NCBI GenBank assembly: GCA_020698575.1
Contig: CM036239.1
Span: 49,751,763-49,815,762 of the forward strand
Origin: Bostrychus sinensis
Lineage: Eukaryota > Chordata > Actinopteri > Gobiiformes > Eleotridae
Length of the DNA stretch: 64,000 nucleotides
Reading direction: 5' to 3'
Each line of letters begins with the position of its first letter. Position 1 is the stretch's first letter. Below are positions 30,101 through 42,419 of the stretch, piece by piece. Made by a program: the position numbers and the translations under genes. The notes beneath the pieces are model-generated. The model saw only the letters and a list, made by a program, of their open reading frames with translations. It was not told the origin of the DNA and did no database searches.

Positions 30101-33100
30101 TTTGGCTCAAATTTTAAACACTCATAAACCCTCCAAGCCTAAACCCATTAAATAAGAAAGAATGAAATTTGGCGCAATAGCGCCCCCTACAGAATGAGAC
30201 AAATATTTATATGGTCAGTAAAAAATTTAGTTTTTCAAAAATTTATGAAACTTGGCAGAAAAATACTTTATGTGACGCCGATCACAAAAGCCAATGAGAC
30301 GCATGTCATATTTTATACTGTGTTGTCATGGCGATGACTGAAACTTGCCATTCTATTCCAATGGGACTGAAACAAAAATTTCTATGGACAGAAGAAATAA
30401 TACTTCAACCAAAATTTGTCAAATTCGGCACAAATATTCTTGATGTCATCCTGATCAAAAATTCCAATGGTACCCAAGTCGTATTTCATTCGGTGTTGCC
30501 ATGGCGATGGTCAAATTCTGCCATTTTAATCCAATGGGAATTCCATTCAATGCAGTTCTATGGAGTATTAGGACGCTTTTTGCCGTTTTTTTATCAAAAC
30601 TCACAATCTCAAAATTTGGCAAAATGGTTTCTCCTCTGCCCCAGCTCCGGTTGCGGCCGGCGAGGGCCTACCAATGCCGCTTGCGGCTTTAATTATTATT
30701 CTTTCTTTCTTTATTTATTTTTCTTCTGCTTTTTCAGCGCTAATTTGACCCCCTGAACATATATGAAAACTCACCAAATTTTGCCCAAAATTCAGGTCTG
30801 CTGAAAAATTTTGTTTTATTTAGGCGCCATACTTAACAATACAAAAGTGGCGCGATAGCGCCACCTACAAAATTGAAAATACATTGCGCCAATGGGAGTC
30901 GGCCGAACGTAAAGTTTGTCGCAGACCCACCAAATTCGGTAATCACATTGCTGACATGGAGCCAAACAAAAAATATTATTATGGCCACGCCCCCAGACAA
31001 ACCAGAAGTCGGTAATCTTGGATTGAAATCTGCGAAGCGCTGAGTCAGCAATTTTGCACGCGTCGTACTTTTTCTAACTCCTCCTTGGGCATTTAACGAA
31101 ATGACCTCAAAATCGCTCTACATCATCTACAGAAGAGGGGCATTAAAAGTTATCCAAATTCTTCGCAAAAGTTTTACGGTTTTTGTGCGGCGCAGCCGCA
31201 AACTTTACGAATTTTTTTTCGAATTCTCCGTACTTGCATTTTGCTACAATTCGCACATATTAACTCCAATTTGGCTCAAATTTTAAACACTCATAAACCC
31301 TCCAAGCCTAAACCCATTAAATAAAAAAGAATTAAATTTGCCGCAATAGCGCCCCCTACAGAGTGAGACAAATATTTATATGGTCAGTAAAAAATTTAGT
31401 TTTTCAAAAATTTACAAAACTTGGCAGAAAAATACTTTATGTGACACCGATCACAAAAGCCAATGAGACCCATGTCATATTTTATACCGTGTTGTCATGG
31501 CGATGACTGAAACCTGCCATTTTATTCCAATGGGACTGAAACAAAAATTTCTATGGCTAGAAAAAATAATAATAATTGAAATAAAAATGTGTCAAATTCG
31601 GCACAAATATTCTTGATGTCATCCTGATTAAAAATTCCAATGGTACCCAAGCCGTATTTCATTCGGTGTTGCCATGGCGATGGTCGAATTCTGCCATTTT
31701 ATTCCAATGGGAATTACATTCAATGCAGTTCTATGGAGTATTAGGACACTTTTGGCGTTTTTTTTTATCAAAAGGTACCGACAAAAAATTTGGCAAAATG
31801 GTTTCTCCTCTGCCCCAGCTCCGGTTGCGGCCGGCGAGGGCCTACCAATGCCGCTTGCGGCTTTAATTATTATTATTCTTTATTTTTCTTCTGCGCAAGG
31901 ATCGCTAATTTGACCCCCTGAACATTTATGAAAACTCACCAAATTTTGCCCAAAATTCACGCGTGCGTGAAAATTTTTTTTAATATAGGTGCCATACAGA
32001 ACCTTACAAAAGTGGCGAGACAGCGCCCCCTGGAAAAATGAAAATACATTGCGCCAATGGGAGTCAGCCAAGCGTAAAGTTTGTCGTAGACCCACCAAAT
32101 TCGGTATACACATTGCTGAGGTGGAGCCAAACAAAAAATATTATTATGGCCACGCCCCCTGACAAACCGGAAGTCGGCAATTTACGATTGAAATCTGCGA
32201 AGTGCTGAGTCAGCAATTTTGCACGCGTCGTACTTTTTCTATCTCCTCCTTGGATGTTTCACGAAATGACCTCAAAATCGCTCTATATCATCTACAGAAG
32301 TGGGGCATTAAAAGTTATCCAAATTCTTCGCAAAAGTTTTACGGTTTTTGTGCGGCGCAGCCGCAAAATTTACAAATTTTTTTTCGATTTCTCCGTACCT
32401 GCAATTTGCTACAATTCGCACATATTAACTCCGATTTGGCTCAAATTTTAAACACTCATAAACCCTCCAAGCCTAAACCCATTAAATAAGAAAGAATGAA
32501 ATTTGCCACAATAGCGCCCCCTACAGAATGAGACAAATATTTATATGGTCAGTAAAAAATTTAGTTTTTCCAAATTTGACGAAACTTGGCAGAAAAATAC
32601 TTTATGTGACGCTGATCACAAAAGCCAATGAGACCCATGTCATATTTTATACTGTGTTGTCATGGCGATGACTGAAACCTGCCATTTTATTCCAATGGGA
32701 TTACAGCAAAAATTTCTATGGACAGAAAAAATTATACTTGAACGAAAATTTGTCAAATTTGGCACAAAAATTCTTGATGTCATCCTGATCAAAAATTCCA
32801 ATGGTACCCAAGTCGTATTTCATTCGGTGTTGCCATGGCGATGGTCGAATTCTCCCATTTTATTCCAATGGGAATTACATTCAATGCAGTTCTGTGGAGT
32901 ATTAGGACACTTTTTGCCGTTTTTTTATCAAAAGGTACCAACAAAAAATTTGGCAAAATGGTTTCTCCTCTGCCCCAGCTCCGGTTGCGGCCGGCGAGGG
33001 CCTACCAATGCCGCTTGCGGCTTTAATTTATTTTTCTTCTGCTCTTTGAGCGCTAATTTGACCCCCTGAACATTTATGAAAACTCACCAAATTTTGCCCA

Positions 33101-36100
33101 AAATTCAGGTTTGCTGAAAAATTTTGTTTTTTTTAGGCGCCATATTTAACAATACAAAAGTGGCGCGATAGCGCCACCTACAAAATTGAAAATACATTGC
33201 GCCAATGGGAGTCGGCCTAACGTAAACTTTGGCGTAGACCCACCAGATTCGGTAATCACATTGCTGACATGGAACCAAACAAAAAATATTATTATGGCCA
33301 CGCCCCCTGACAAACCAGAAGTCGGTAATCTTGGATTGAAATCTGCGAAGTGCTGAGTCAGCAATTTTGCACGCGTCGTACTTTTTCTATCTCCTCCTTG
33401 GCCGTTTAACGAAATGACCTCAAAATTGCTCTACATCATCTACAGAAGTGGGGCATTAAAAGTTATCCAAATTCTTCGCAAAAGTTTTACGGTTTTTGTG
33501 CGGCGAAGCCGCAAAGTTTACAAATTTTTTTTCGATTTTTCAGTACCTTCAATTTGCTACAATTCGCACATATTAACTCCAATTTGGCTCAAATTTTAAA
33601 CACTCATAAACCCTCCAAGCCTAAACCCATTAAATAAGAAAGATTGAAATTTGGCACGATAGCGCCCCCTACAGAATGAGACAAATATTTATATGGTAAG
33701 GAAAAAATTTAGTTTTTCAAAAATTTACGAAACTTGGCAGAAAAATATTTTAGGTGTCCCCGATCAAAAAAGCCAATGAGACCCATGTCATATTTTATAC
33801 TGTGTTGTCATGGCGATGACTGAAACCTGCCATTTTATTCCAATGGGACTGAAACAAAAATTTCTATGGACAGAAAAAATAATACTTGAATGAAAATTTC
33901 TCAAATTAGGCACAAATATTCTTGATGTCATCCTGATCAAAAATTCCAATGGTACCCAAGTCGTATTTCATTCGGTGTTGCCATGGCGATGGTCGAATTC
34001 TGCCATTTTATTCCAATGGGAATTACATTCAATGCAGTTCTATGGAGTATTAGGACGCTTTTTGCCGTTTTTTTATCAAAAGGTAACAACAAAAAATTTG
34101 GCAAAATGGTTTCTCCTCTGCCCCAGCTCCGGTTGCGGCCGGCGAGGGCCTACCAATGCCGCTTGCGGCTTTAATTCTTCTTTCTTTTTATTTTTTTTTA
34201 TTTTTCTTCTGCTCTTTGAGCGCTAATTTGACCCCCTGAACATTTATGAAAACTCACCAAATTTTGCCCAAAATTCAGGTTTGCTGAAAAATTTTGTTTT
34301 ATTTAGGCGCCATACTTAACAATACAAAAGTGGCGCGATAGCGCCACCTACAAAATTGAAAATACATTGCGCCAATGGGAGTCGGCCGAACGTAAAGTTT
34401 GTCGCAGACCCACCAAATTCGGTAATCACATTGTTGACATGGAGCCAAACAAAAAATATTATTATGGCCACGCCCCCAGACAAACCAGAAGTCGGTAATC
34501 TTGGATTGAAATCTGCGAAACGCTGAGTCAGCAATTTTGCACACATCGTACTTTTTCTAACTCCTCCTTGGGCATTTTACCGAATTAGCTCAGAATCGTT
34601 CTACATCATCTACAGAAGTGGGGCATTAAAAGTTATCCAAATTCTTCGCAAAAGTTTTACGGTTTTTGTGCGGCGAAGCTGCAAAGTTTACGAATTTTTT
34701 TTCGATTTTTCAGTACCTTCAATTTGCTACAATTCGCACATATTAACTCCAATTTGGCTCAAATTTTAAACACTCATAAACCCTCCAAGCCTAAACCCAT
34801 TAAATAAGAAAGATTGAAATTTGACATGATAGCGCCCCCTACAGAATGAGACAAATATTTATATGGTAAGGAAAAAATTTAGTTTTTCAAAAATTTACGA
34901 AACTTGGCAGAAAAATATTTTAGGTGTCCCCGATCAAAAAAGCCAATGAGACCCATGTCATATTTTATACTGTGTTGTCATGGCGATGACTGAAACCTGC
35001 CATTTTATTCCAATGGGACTGAAACAAAAATCTGTATGGACAAAAAAAATGATACTTCAACGAAAATTTGTCAAATTTGGCACAAATATTCTTTAGGTAA
35101 TCCTGATCAAAAATTTCAATGGTACCCAAGTCGTATTTCATTTGGTGTTGCCATGGTGAAGGTCGAATTCTGCCATTATTTTCCAATGGGAATTCCATTC
35201 AATGCAGTTCTATGGAGTATTAGGACACTTTTTGCCGTTTTTTTATCAAAAGGTACCAACAAAAAATTCGGCAAAATGGTTTTTCCTCTGCCCCAGCTCC
35301 GGTTGCGGCCGGCGAGGGCCTACCAATGCCGCTTGCGGCTTTAATTCTTCTTCTTTCTTTATTTTTCTTCTGCTCTTTGAGCGCTAATTTGACCCCCTGA
35401 ACATTTATGAAAACTCACCAAATTTTGCCCAAAATTCAGGTGTGCTGAAAAATTTTGTTTTATTTAGGCGCCATACTTAACAATACAAAAGTGGCGCGAT
35501 AGCGCCACCTACAAAATTGAAAATACATTGCGCCAATGGGAGTCGGCCGAACGTAAAGTTTGTCGCAGACCCACCAAATTTGGTAATCACATTGCTGACA
35601 TGGAGCCAAACAAAAAATATTATTATGGCCACGCCCCCAGACAAACCAGAAGTCGGTAATCTTGGATTGAAATCTGCGAAGCGCTGAGTCAGCAATTTTG
35701 CACACATCGTACTTTTTCTAACTCCTCCTTGGGCATTTTACCGAATTAGCTCAGAATCGTTCTACATCATCTACAGAAGTGGGGCATTAAAAGTTATCCA
35801 AATTCTTCGCAAAAGTTTTATGGTTTTTGTGCTGCACAGCCGCAAAGTTTACGAATTTTTTTTCCATTTCTCCGTACCTGCAATTTGCTACAATTCGCAC
35901 ATATTAACTCCGATTTGGCTCAAATTTTAAACACTCATAAACCCTCCACGCCTAAACCCATTAAATAAGAAAGAATGAAATTTGGCACAATAACGCCCCC
36001 TACAGAATGACACAAATATTTATATGGTGAGTAAAAAATTTAGTTTTTCAAAAATTTACGAAACTTGGCAGAAAAATACTTTATGTGACACCGATCACAA

Positions 36101-37663
36101 AAGCCAATGAGACCCATGTCATATTTTATACTGTGTTGTCATGGCGATGACTGAAACCTGCCATTTTATTCCAATGGGACTGAAACAAAAATTTCTATGG
36201 ACAGAAAAAATAATATTTGAATGAAAATTTGTCAAATTCGGCACAAATATTCTTGATGTCATCCTGATCAAAAATTCCAATGGTACCCAAGTCGTATTTC
36301 ATTTGGTGTTGCCATGGCGATGGTCGAATTCTGCCATTATTTTCCAATGGGAATTCCATTTAATGCAGTTCTATGAAGTATTCGGACGCTTTTTGCAGTT
36401 TTTTTATCAAAAGGTACCAACAAAAAATTTGGCAAAATGGTTTCTCCTCTGCCCCAGCTCCGGTTGCGGCCGGCGAGGACCTACCAATGCCGCTTGCGGC
36501 TTTAATTTTTTTTCTTTCTTTATTTTTCTTCTGCTCTTTGAGCGCTAATTTGACCCCCTGAACATTTATGAAAACTCACCAAATTTTGCCCAAAATTCAC
36601 GCGTGCGTGAAAATTTTTTTTAATATAGGTGCCATACAGAACATCACAAAAGTGGCGCGACAGCGCCCCCTGGAAAATTGAAAATACATTGCGCCAATGG
36701 GAGTCGGCCGAACATAAAGTTTGTCGCAGACCCACCAAATTCGGTACACACATTGCTGAGGTGGAGCCAAACAAAAAATATTATTATGGCCACGCCCCCT
36801 GACAAACCAGAAGTCGGTAATCTTGGATTGAAATCTGCGAAGTGCTGAGTCAGCAATTTTGCACGTGTCGTACTTTTTCTATCTCCTCCTTGGGCATTTT
36901 ACCGAATTAGCTCAGAATCGTTCTACATCATCTACAGAAGTGGGGCATTAAAAGTTATCCAAATTCTTCGCAAAAGTTTTACGGTTTTTGTGCGGCGCAG
37001 CCGCAAAGTTTACGAAAAAAAATTCAATTTCGCCATACTTACAATTTGCTACAATTCGCACATTTTAACTCCAATATGGCTCAAATTTTAAACACTCATA
37101 AACCCTCCAAGCCTAAACCCATTAAATAAGAAAGAATGAAATTTGGCGTGATAGCGCCCCCTACAGAATGAGACAAATATTTATATGGTCAGTAAAAAAT
37201 TTAGTTTTTCAAAAATTTACGAAACTTGGCAGAAAAATACTTTATGTGACGCCGATCACAAAAGCCAATGAGACCCATGTCATATTTTATACTGTGTTGT
37301 CATGGCGATGACTGAAACCTGCCATTTTATTCCAATGGGACTGAAACAAAAATTTGTATGGACAGAAAAAATAATACTTGAATGAAAATTTGTCAAATTT
37401 GGCACAAATATTCTTGATGTCATCCTGATCAAAAATTCCAATGGTACCCAAGTCGTATTTCATTCGGTGTTGCCATGGCGATGGTCGAATTCTGCCATTT
37501 TATTCCAATGGCAATTACATTCAATGCAGTTCTATGGAGTATTAGGACGCTTTTTGCATTTTTTTATCAAAAGGTACCAACAAAAAATTTGGCAAAATGG
37601 TTTCTCCTCTGCCCCAGCTCCGGTTGCGGCCGGCGAGGGCCTACCAATGCCGCTTGCGGCTTT
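27171..37663 (+). repeat. Type B block 2: nine units
   Basis: Units run about 27200-28346, 28360-29516, 29535-30690, 30705-31864, 31878-33027, 33030-34172, 34190-35342, 35355-36503 and 36515-37663. Units 2 and 3 look essentially identical over their whole length. Unit 1 matches the B unit at 20490, and unit 5 matches that at 21672. Confidence 0.88.
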
Positions 37664-38905
37664 AATTTCTTTTGTTTTTGTCACATTCAGAACAAGGTTG
37701 TACTGTGCACACTGCTCCACTACCTGTTCAACCTCTGATTTGTAGATATCTGCATCTGGGTCTTTTGTGAGTAGGCTAAGAATGACTGTATTATCTGAAA
37801 ATTTAAGAACAAAATTATTTAAGTTTCTACTCCTGCAATCATTTATGCACAGGGTAAATAGTACAGGTGAGCTTTCACAGCCTTGTGGGCTCCTCTGTTT
37901 ACAACCTGTACATCAGAGAAAGTACAATTTATTTTTACTTGCTGTTGCCTTCCTGTTAAAAATGCACCAAACCATTTGATGATGTACTGATTAACATCCA
38001 TCTGACAGTTTTTTGCAACAGGATCTTAGGGATTTTGTATTGAAAGCGGAGCTAAAATCCATGAATAAAATTCTTCCATATGATAAAGGGTTCTCCAAGT
38101 GCTATAAAATGAAGTGCGTTGTTATGATAAAAGCATCATCCGTGCCTTTCCCATCCTGGTATGCAAATTGGCATGGGTCCAAGAGATGATGAACTTCATT
38201 TTTTAAAGACCCAACCATTATTCGCTCAAGTGATTTCATCACTGTTGACGTTAGGATGAAAGTCATTATTTTCTTTTGGGCACAGTTTCTTTGGCACTGG
38301 AATAATCACTGCCCTTTTCCATAAAGGTGGAATAACACCCTATCCAGTGAGAGTTGAAAAAGGGGGCTCCAAGCTGGTGTCAGTTCCTCAGCAAATGTTT
38401 TTTAGGAGCAGAGCCGAGATCCCATCCGGCCCACTCGCCTTCTTGGTGTTAAGTCCTTTAAAAACGTTAGTGACAGCATTTGAGTGAGTGAGAGGCCTGC
38501 TGTGGGTGGAATCACATAAGCAGGTAGGATCTGTCGGATGTGAAGAGTCTTGGGAATCAAAGCGTTTGTAAAAAGAGTTAAGATCATTTGCTTTCTCCTG
38601 CTCATTCAGGACATGCACAGAGCTCTTATTAGATTTAAAATATGTAATTTCTTTGACAGGATCCCATAGCTTCTTAGAGTTCTTTTTTAGAAAGAGCCTA
38701 CCTTACTCGTTGACTGTGCTGTTCTTTCACTTGTCTTATTTTACCTCTGAGTTCCTTTTGAATTGATTTCAACTCCAGTGTTTAACTCCAGTTATTATTC
38801 CTGCTGCCTTTTTGCTTTTACTAGAGTTTTTAATATCAGGTGTGATATAGTCTTTGTTATTGGGATAGATTTTTATTTGTTTTTGCAGAATTATAGTCTG
38901 CACAC
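37664..38905 (-). mobile_element. LINE 1, part 2: middle of ORF2 with start of reverse transcriptase
   Basis: Minus-strand reading, with frameshifts: IYPNNKDYITPDIKNS (near 38860), SVHVLNEQEKANDLNSFYKRFD, then NAVTNVFKGLNTKKASGPDGIS (38420-38500, RT entry), and later DPDADIYKS and EQCAQYNLVLNVTKTKEI. It is an L2/Rex-like non-LTR element. At its left edge the frame stops at the hairpin array and resumes at 17643. At its right edge it stops at another LINE and resumes near 41541. Confidence 0.82.
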
Positions 38906-39796
38906 AATTCAATTCAATTCAGTTTTATTTGTATAGCCCAGTATCAAAACAGAAGTCGCCTCAAAGGGCTTCACAATCAGTTGATCAAACATAAACACAC
39001 AATCAACACAAACAACAACTACACTAAACTAAACAGACCCAGAACACTCCTGTGCTTAGACCCTCCTTCTCGGTAAGGAAAAAAAAAAAACTAAAAAAAC
39101 CCAGCTGTGGGAAAAAAAAGAAGAAACCTTATGGAGCCCATATTGAAGGAGAGAGCCTCTCCCAGGACGGACAGGCAATGTGTCTAGGACTGTTAGTTCA
39201 TTAGCTCATCTTTAGGATCATAGATCAGGTCTGTAAGGATTCATCCAGAGAGGAGTGGGGTGAGGTAGGTTGAGGAAGTCCATAGGATGCAGCAGGTGGG
39301 CCTCATCCAGACAGGTGAGTGGGGTGAGGTAGATCTGGGAAATCCATAGAGGTGAGGTTGAGGGCCCATAGGTCGGGACAGGAGCACAGATGGGGTCGTC
39401 ACTGGGACATCTGCCAGCAGCCAGGCATCTGAAACTCTCCCACTCGAGAGGGGCAACTTGTGAATAGCAATGAACTGATTGGAGATATAGAATATTAGAT
39501 AATATTAATGACAGTGATAGAAGAGGAGCAGCAGATGAAACCAGAGGACAGAGGCTCAGTGACCCATACTTCCCCCAGCTTCTAGCTCCTAGTGCAGCCT
39601 AGCTTCAGCTGTGGAGTTAACCCTGTTCCTGGCCTGACCATAAGCTTTCTCAAAGAGGAACGTTTTAAGCCTAACCTTAAATGTAGAGACTGTGTCTGCC
39701 TCTCTAACATGAGCTGGAAGCTGATTCCATAAAACAGGAGCTTGGTAACTAAAGGCTCTACCTCCAACTGTACTTTTAGAAACCCTGGGAACCACT

Positions 39797-40126
39797 AATA
39801 ATAATAATAATAATTCATTGAATTTATATAGCGCTTTTTTGGACACTCAAAGACGCTTTACAATTGATCAATTATTCATTCACTCCTCAGTCACACTTGG
39901 TGGTGGTGAGCTACTTCTGTAGCCACAGCTGCCCTGGGGCAGACTGACGGAAGCGTGGCTGCCAATCTGCGCCAACGGCCCCTCCGACCACCACCAAACA
40001 CAGCCACACTAACACATTCACACAGGCAAGGTGGGTGAAGTGTCTTGCCCAGGGACACAACGACTACGAACCGGCTACCCTCCGATTGCTGGGCGAATGC
40101 TTAACCCACTGCGCCACCATCGTCCT
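39797..40126. mobile_element. Interspersed repeat inserted into the L2-like LINE
   Basis: It begins with a TAATAATAA run and GAATTTATATAGCGCTTTTT. It continues with CCACAGCTGCCCTGGGGCAG and GCAAGGTGGGTGAAGTGTC, and ends near GCGCCACCATCGTCCTGCA. The LINE frame is interrupted exactly here. Related pieces are at 17095-17180 and 61085-61370. Confidence 0.65.
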
Positions 40127-40613
40127 GCATTTTGTGAGCGCAGTACTCTGCTTGGTTGGTATGGCTCTATAACATCATTAATGCAGGATGGGGCCGTACC
40201 ATTTACAGCCTTGTAAGTCAGGAGAAGGATTTTAAACCTAATTCTGAATTCAACTGGAAGCCAGTGAAGTGAAGCTAGCACAGGAGTAATATGTTCTCTC
40301 CTGTTAGTTCCTGTTAATAATCTTGCTGCTGCGTTTTGAACAAGCTGAAAACATTTTAATGAGTTTTTAGGGCACCCTGCCAGCAGAGAGTTACAGTAAT
40401 CCAACCTAGATGTAACAAACGCATGGACAGGTTTTTCAGTGTCACTTTTAGATAAAATATTTCTGATTTTGGCGATGTTACGTAAGTGAAAGTATGCTGT
40501 TTTACAGGCTTGGTTTATATGAGCCTTAAATGATCAATCTTGGTCAAATAAAACTCCTAAGTTTCTCACAGTAGAACTTGAGGCTACACTGACACCGTCC
40601 AGGGAGACTCTGG

Positions 40614-41393
40614 TCAGACAGAGCATCTCTCTCGCTTTTTGGGGCCTAGTATAATGACCTCTGTTTTTTCTGAGTTTAGGAGGAGATAATTAATTGTCAT
40701 CCATGTCTTTATGTCTCTCACACAGGCGCTAAGTTTCTCAATGCAGTCATTCTGATCAGGTTTAATTGATAAATACAACTGTGTATCGTCTGCATAACAG
40801 TGAAAATTAATGCCATGTTTTCTGATTATGTTTCCTAAAGGCAGCATGTAAAGCATGAACAGAATGGGTCCAAGTACTGAGCCTTGTGACACTCCATAGC
40901 TAACTTTACTGCACTGTGAGGAATGTTCATTTACACTGACAAACTGGTACCTATCAGTTAAGTAGGATTTAAACCAGCAGAGGGCGGCTCCTCTGACCCC
41001 TATGTCACAGTCTAATCTCTGGAGTAAGATGCTGTGGTCAATGGTGTCAAAGGCTGCACTGAGATCTAACAGAACTAGGATTGAGACCAGTCCATTGCCT
41101 GAACTTAATAACAAGTCATTTGTGACTCTAACTAATGCAGTTTCTGTGGTATGGTGGGGTCTATTACCTGACTGAAAATCTTTAAATAAGCTATTGTCCT
41201 GTAGGTGGCAACATAACTGTTTAACTACAACTCTTTCTAGGATTTTTGAAATAAAAGGGAGATTTGGTATTGGTCTATAGTTGGCTAAAATGTCAGGATC
41301 TAGACTGGGTTTTTTCAGAAGTGATGTTATCTCAGCTTGATCTACAGCGATGAAGCAGTCTAAGGTTACAGTTGGTTTTATAGTGGCCTCCAT
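40614..41393 (-). pseudogene. LINE reverse transcriptase domain (L2-like)
   Basis: A 259-codon frame contains the RT landmarks in order: NYRPIPNLPFISKILE, LLDLSAAFDTIDHSILL (first catalytic Asp), GVSQGSVLGPILF and YADDTQLYL (catalytic YADD pair). The enzyme copies the element's RNA at a nicked target. The frame lacks the N-terminal endonuclease, has lost residues before the NYRP motif, and breaks after KTEVIILGPK, so it is a truncated retrotransposon gene and not a host gene. Confidence 0.88.
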
Positions 41394-41540
41394 TTTTACA
41401 GCTTTGGCTTGCTATGAGCTGATCATACGGAGAATTTCATTTAATTTGTCTCTAATACTTGTGATTTTGTTGTTAAAAAATGTAAGAAAGTTTTCACAGC
41501 TGAGAGTACACAAAAATGTATATAGCCAGTAATGGTTTCA

Positions 41541-41690
41541 GTTTATGTTGCTGTCCTTTATAGAAGCCATCCCAATCAGTTGACAGGAATTATCCACTCA
41601 GCTCCTCCACCCCAGTGGCCTGCCAAACACTGACCTTCCTGGTCACAGGTTTGCTCCGGTTATATGATCACTTGTAGAACCTTTTCAGAA
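41541..41690 (-). mobile_element. LINE 1, part 1: region upstream of reverse transcriptase
   Basis: On the minus strand KPVTRKVSVWQATGVEELSG is followed, after a frameshift, by FLSTDWDGF. The Trp and TDWD pattern precedes the PNNK motif in L2/Rex-like LINEs. The PNNK motif is found at 38860, on the other side of the inserted L2-like LINE. Confidence 0.65.
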
Positions 41691-41766
41691 AATATTTGGC
41701 TACAGTGAACCTAAATCTGGACTAACCCAAGCTTATGCTGAAGGATAAAACAGGGATTAAAAGAAA

Positions 41767-41804
41767 AATGCAATACTAAAGAAGTCCTTCTTTAGTATTG
41801 CATT
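41767..41804. repeat. Perfect 18-bp inverted repeat with 2-base loop
   Basis: AATGCAATACTAAAGAAG (41767-41784) pairs with 41787-41804 around TC. It stands alone, just before the minisatellite. Confidence 0.85.
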
Positions 41805-41819
41805 GCTGTTGCATTGCTG

Positions 41820-42131
41820 TTTTAAACTAGGGGCTAAACTAGAACTAAACCAGGCCTAAAACCAGAACTCAACAATAAATAAACCAGGTCTAAAAGCTGA
41901 ACTAAACCAGGAAAAAAAACATGTCTAAAACCAGAACTAAACCAGGTCTAAAATCAAAACTAAACCAGAAAATAACATGTCTAAAATCAGAACTAACCCA
42001 GATCTAAAACCAGAACTAAATCAGGGCTAAACTAAGACTAAACCAGGGCTAAACCAGGACTACACTAGGCCTAAAGCAGGACTTAGCCTGGCTTTGTGGG
42101 TACACAAGACTAAAAAGGTTGGGAACCCCTG
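41820..42131 (-). repeat. Minisatellite of 11-bp type ending at a hAT-like terminus
   Basis: Imperfect repeats of AGAACTAAACCAGGTCTAAA (inverse of the GTTTAGTCCTGG family), ending at AAAAAGGTTGGGAACCCCTG (42112-42131), which resembles the CAGGGGTTCCCAACC end of hAT elements. The matching left end was not found. Confidence 0.55.
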
Positions 42132-42419
42132 GTCTGCATGGGCTAATATGCAAATTTCGTAATTTTGCAACATTTAGCGACTTTTTGAGCAGGATCCAGC
42201 TACTTCCCATTTAAAATAGTTTGCAACCCTAATCTTTGTCAGGTGGCAGGGGTGGCAGCTTGTATTACTGCTAGACATTATGCCGTTGGAGCTCCTAAAG
42301 CTCCTCATTTCCACAGACACTGTTGTCGTATCAGAGACAGGAAAGTTGTTACTAATCAGTTTAATGCATTTATTGCACAAAAACATCCAACACAGAGAAG
42401 TGGATTTCAGCTGAGCCAT

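Larger units (their letters stand above)
17644..37663. repeat. 20-kb composite tandem array of hairpin-rich units (6A-3B-6A-9B)
   Basis: Twelve type A units (about 0.36-0.55 kb) and twelve type B units (about 1.15 kb) lie head to tail, all in one orientation, separated by variable ATT/TTA runs. Left junction: ..AAAGATAATT then AGGCCCGAGC. Right junction: ..GCGGCTTT then AATTTCTTTTG. TAATT is present at both edges and may be a target duplication. The array lies inside a LINE coding frame. Numerous open frames cross it (for example 109 codons per A unit), but they exist in several frames at once and follow the repeats, so I do not call genes. Confidence 0.92.
38908..41535 (-). mobile_element. 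L2/CR1-like LINE, 5'-truncated, inserted in LINE 1
   Basis: The 3' end (plus-strand left) has the ATTCA repeats and TTTTATTTGTATAGC typical of fish L2-type tails. Toward the right, on the minus strand, come the C-terminal segment VGGRAFSYQAPVLWNQLP (39690-39770), MDYCNSLLAGCP and QLVQNAAARLLTGTNRREH (40290-40404), the RT domain (40614-41393), and a short upstream segment with FFNNKITSIRDKLNE (41410-41500). An unrelated repeat (39797-40126) interrupts it. Confidence 0.85.

Noticed and set aside
20480..37663. Repeated frames of 60-140 codons in the type B units
   Set aside because: Same frame recurs only because the DNA is duplicated; copies carry frameshifts and stops at random, with no sign of protein-level constraint.
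40614..41393. 259-codon minus-strand frame as a host gene
   Set aside because: Contains LINE reverse-transcriptase motifs (YADD, GVSQGSVLGP) and is flanked by other parts of the same LINE.
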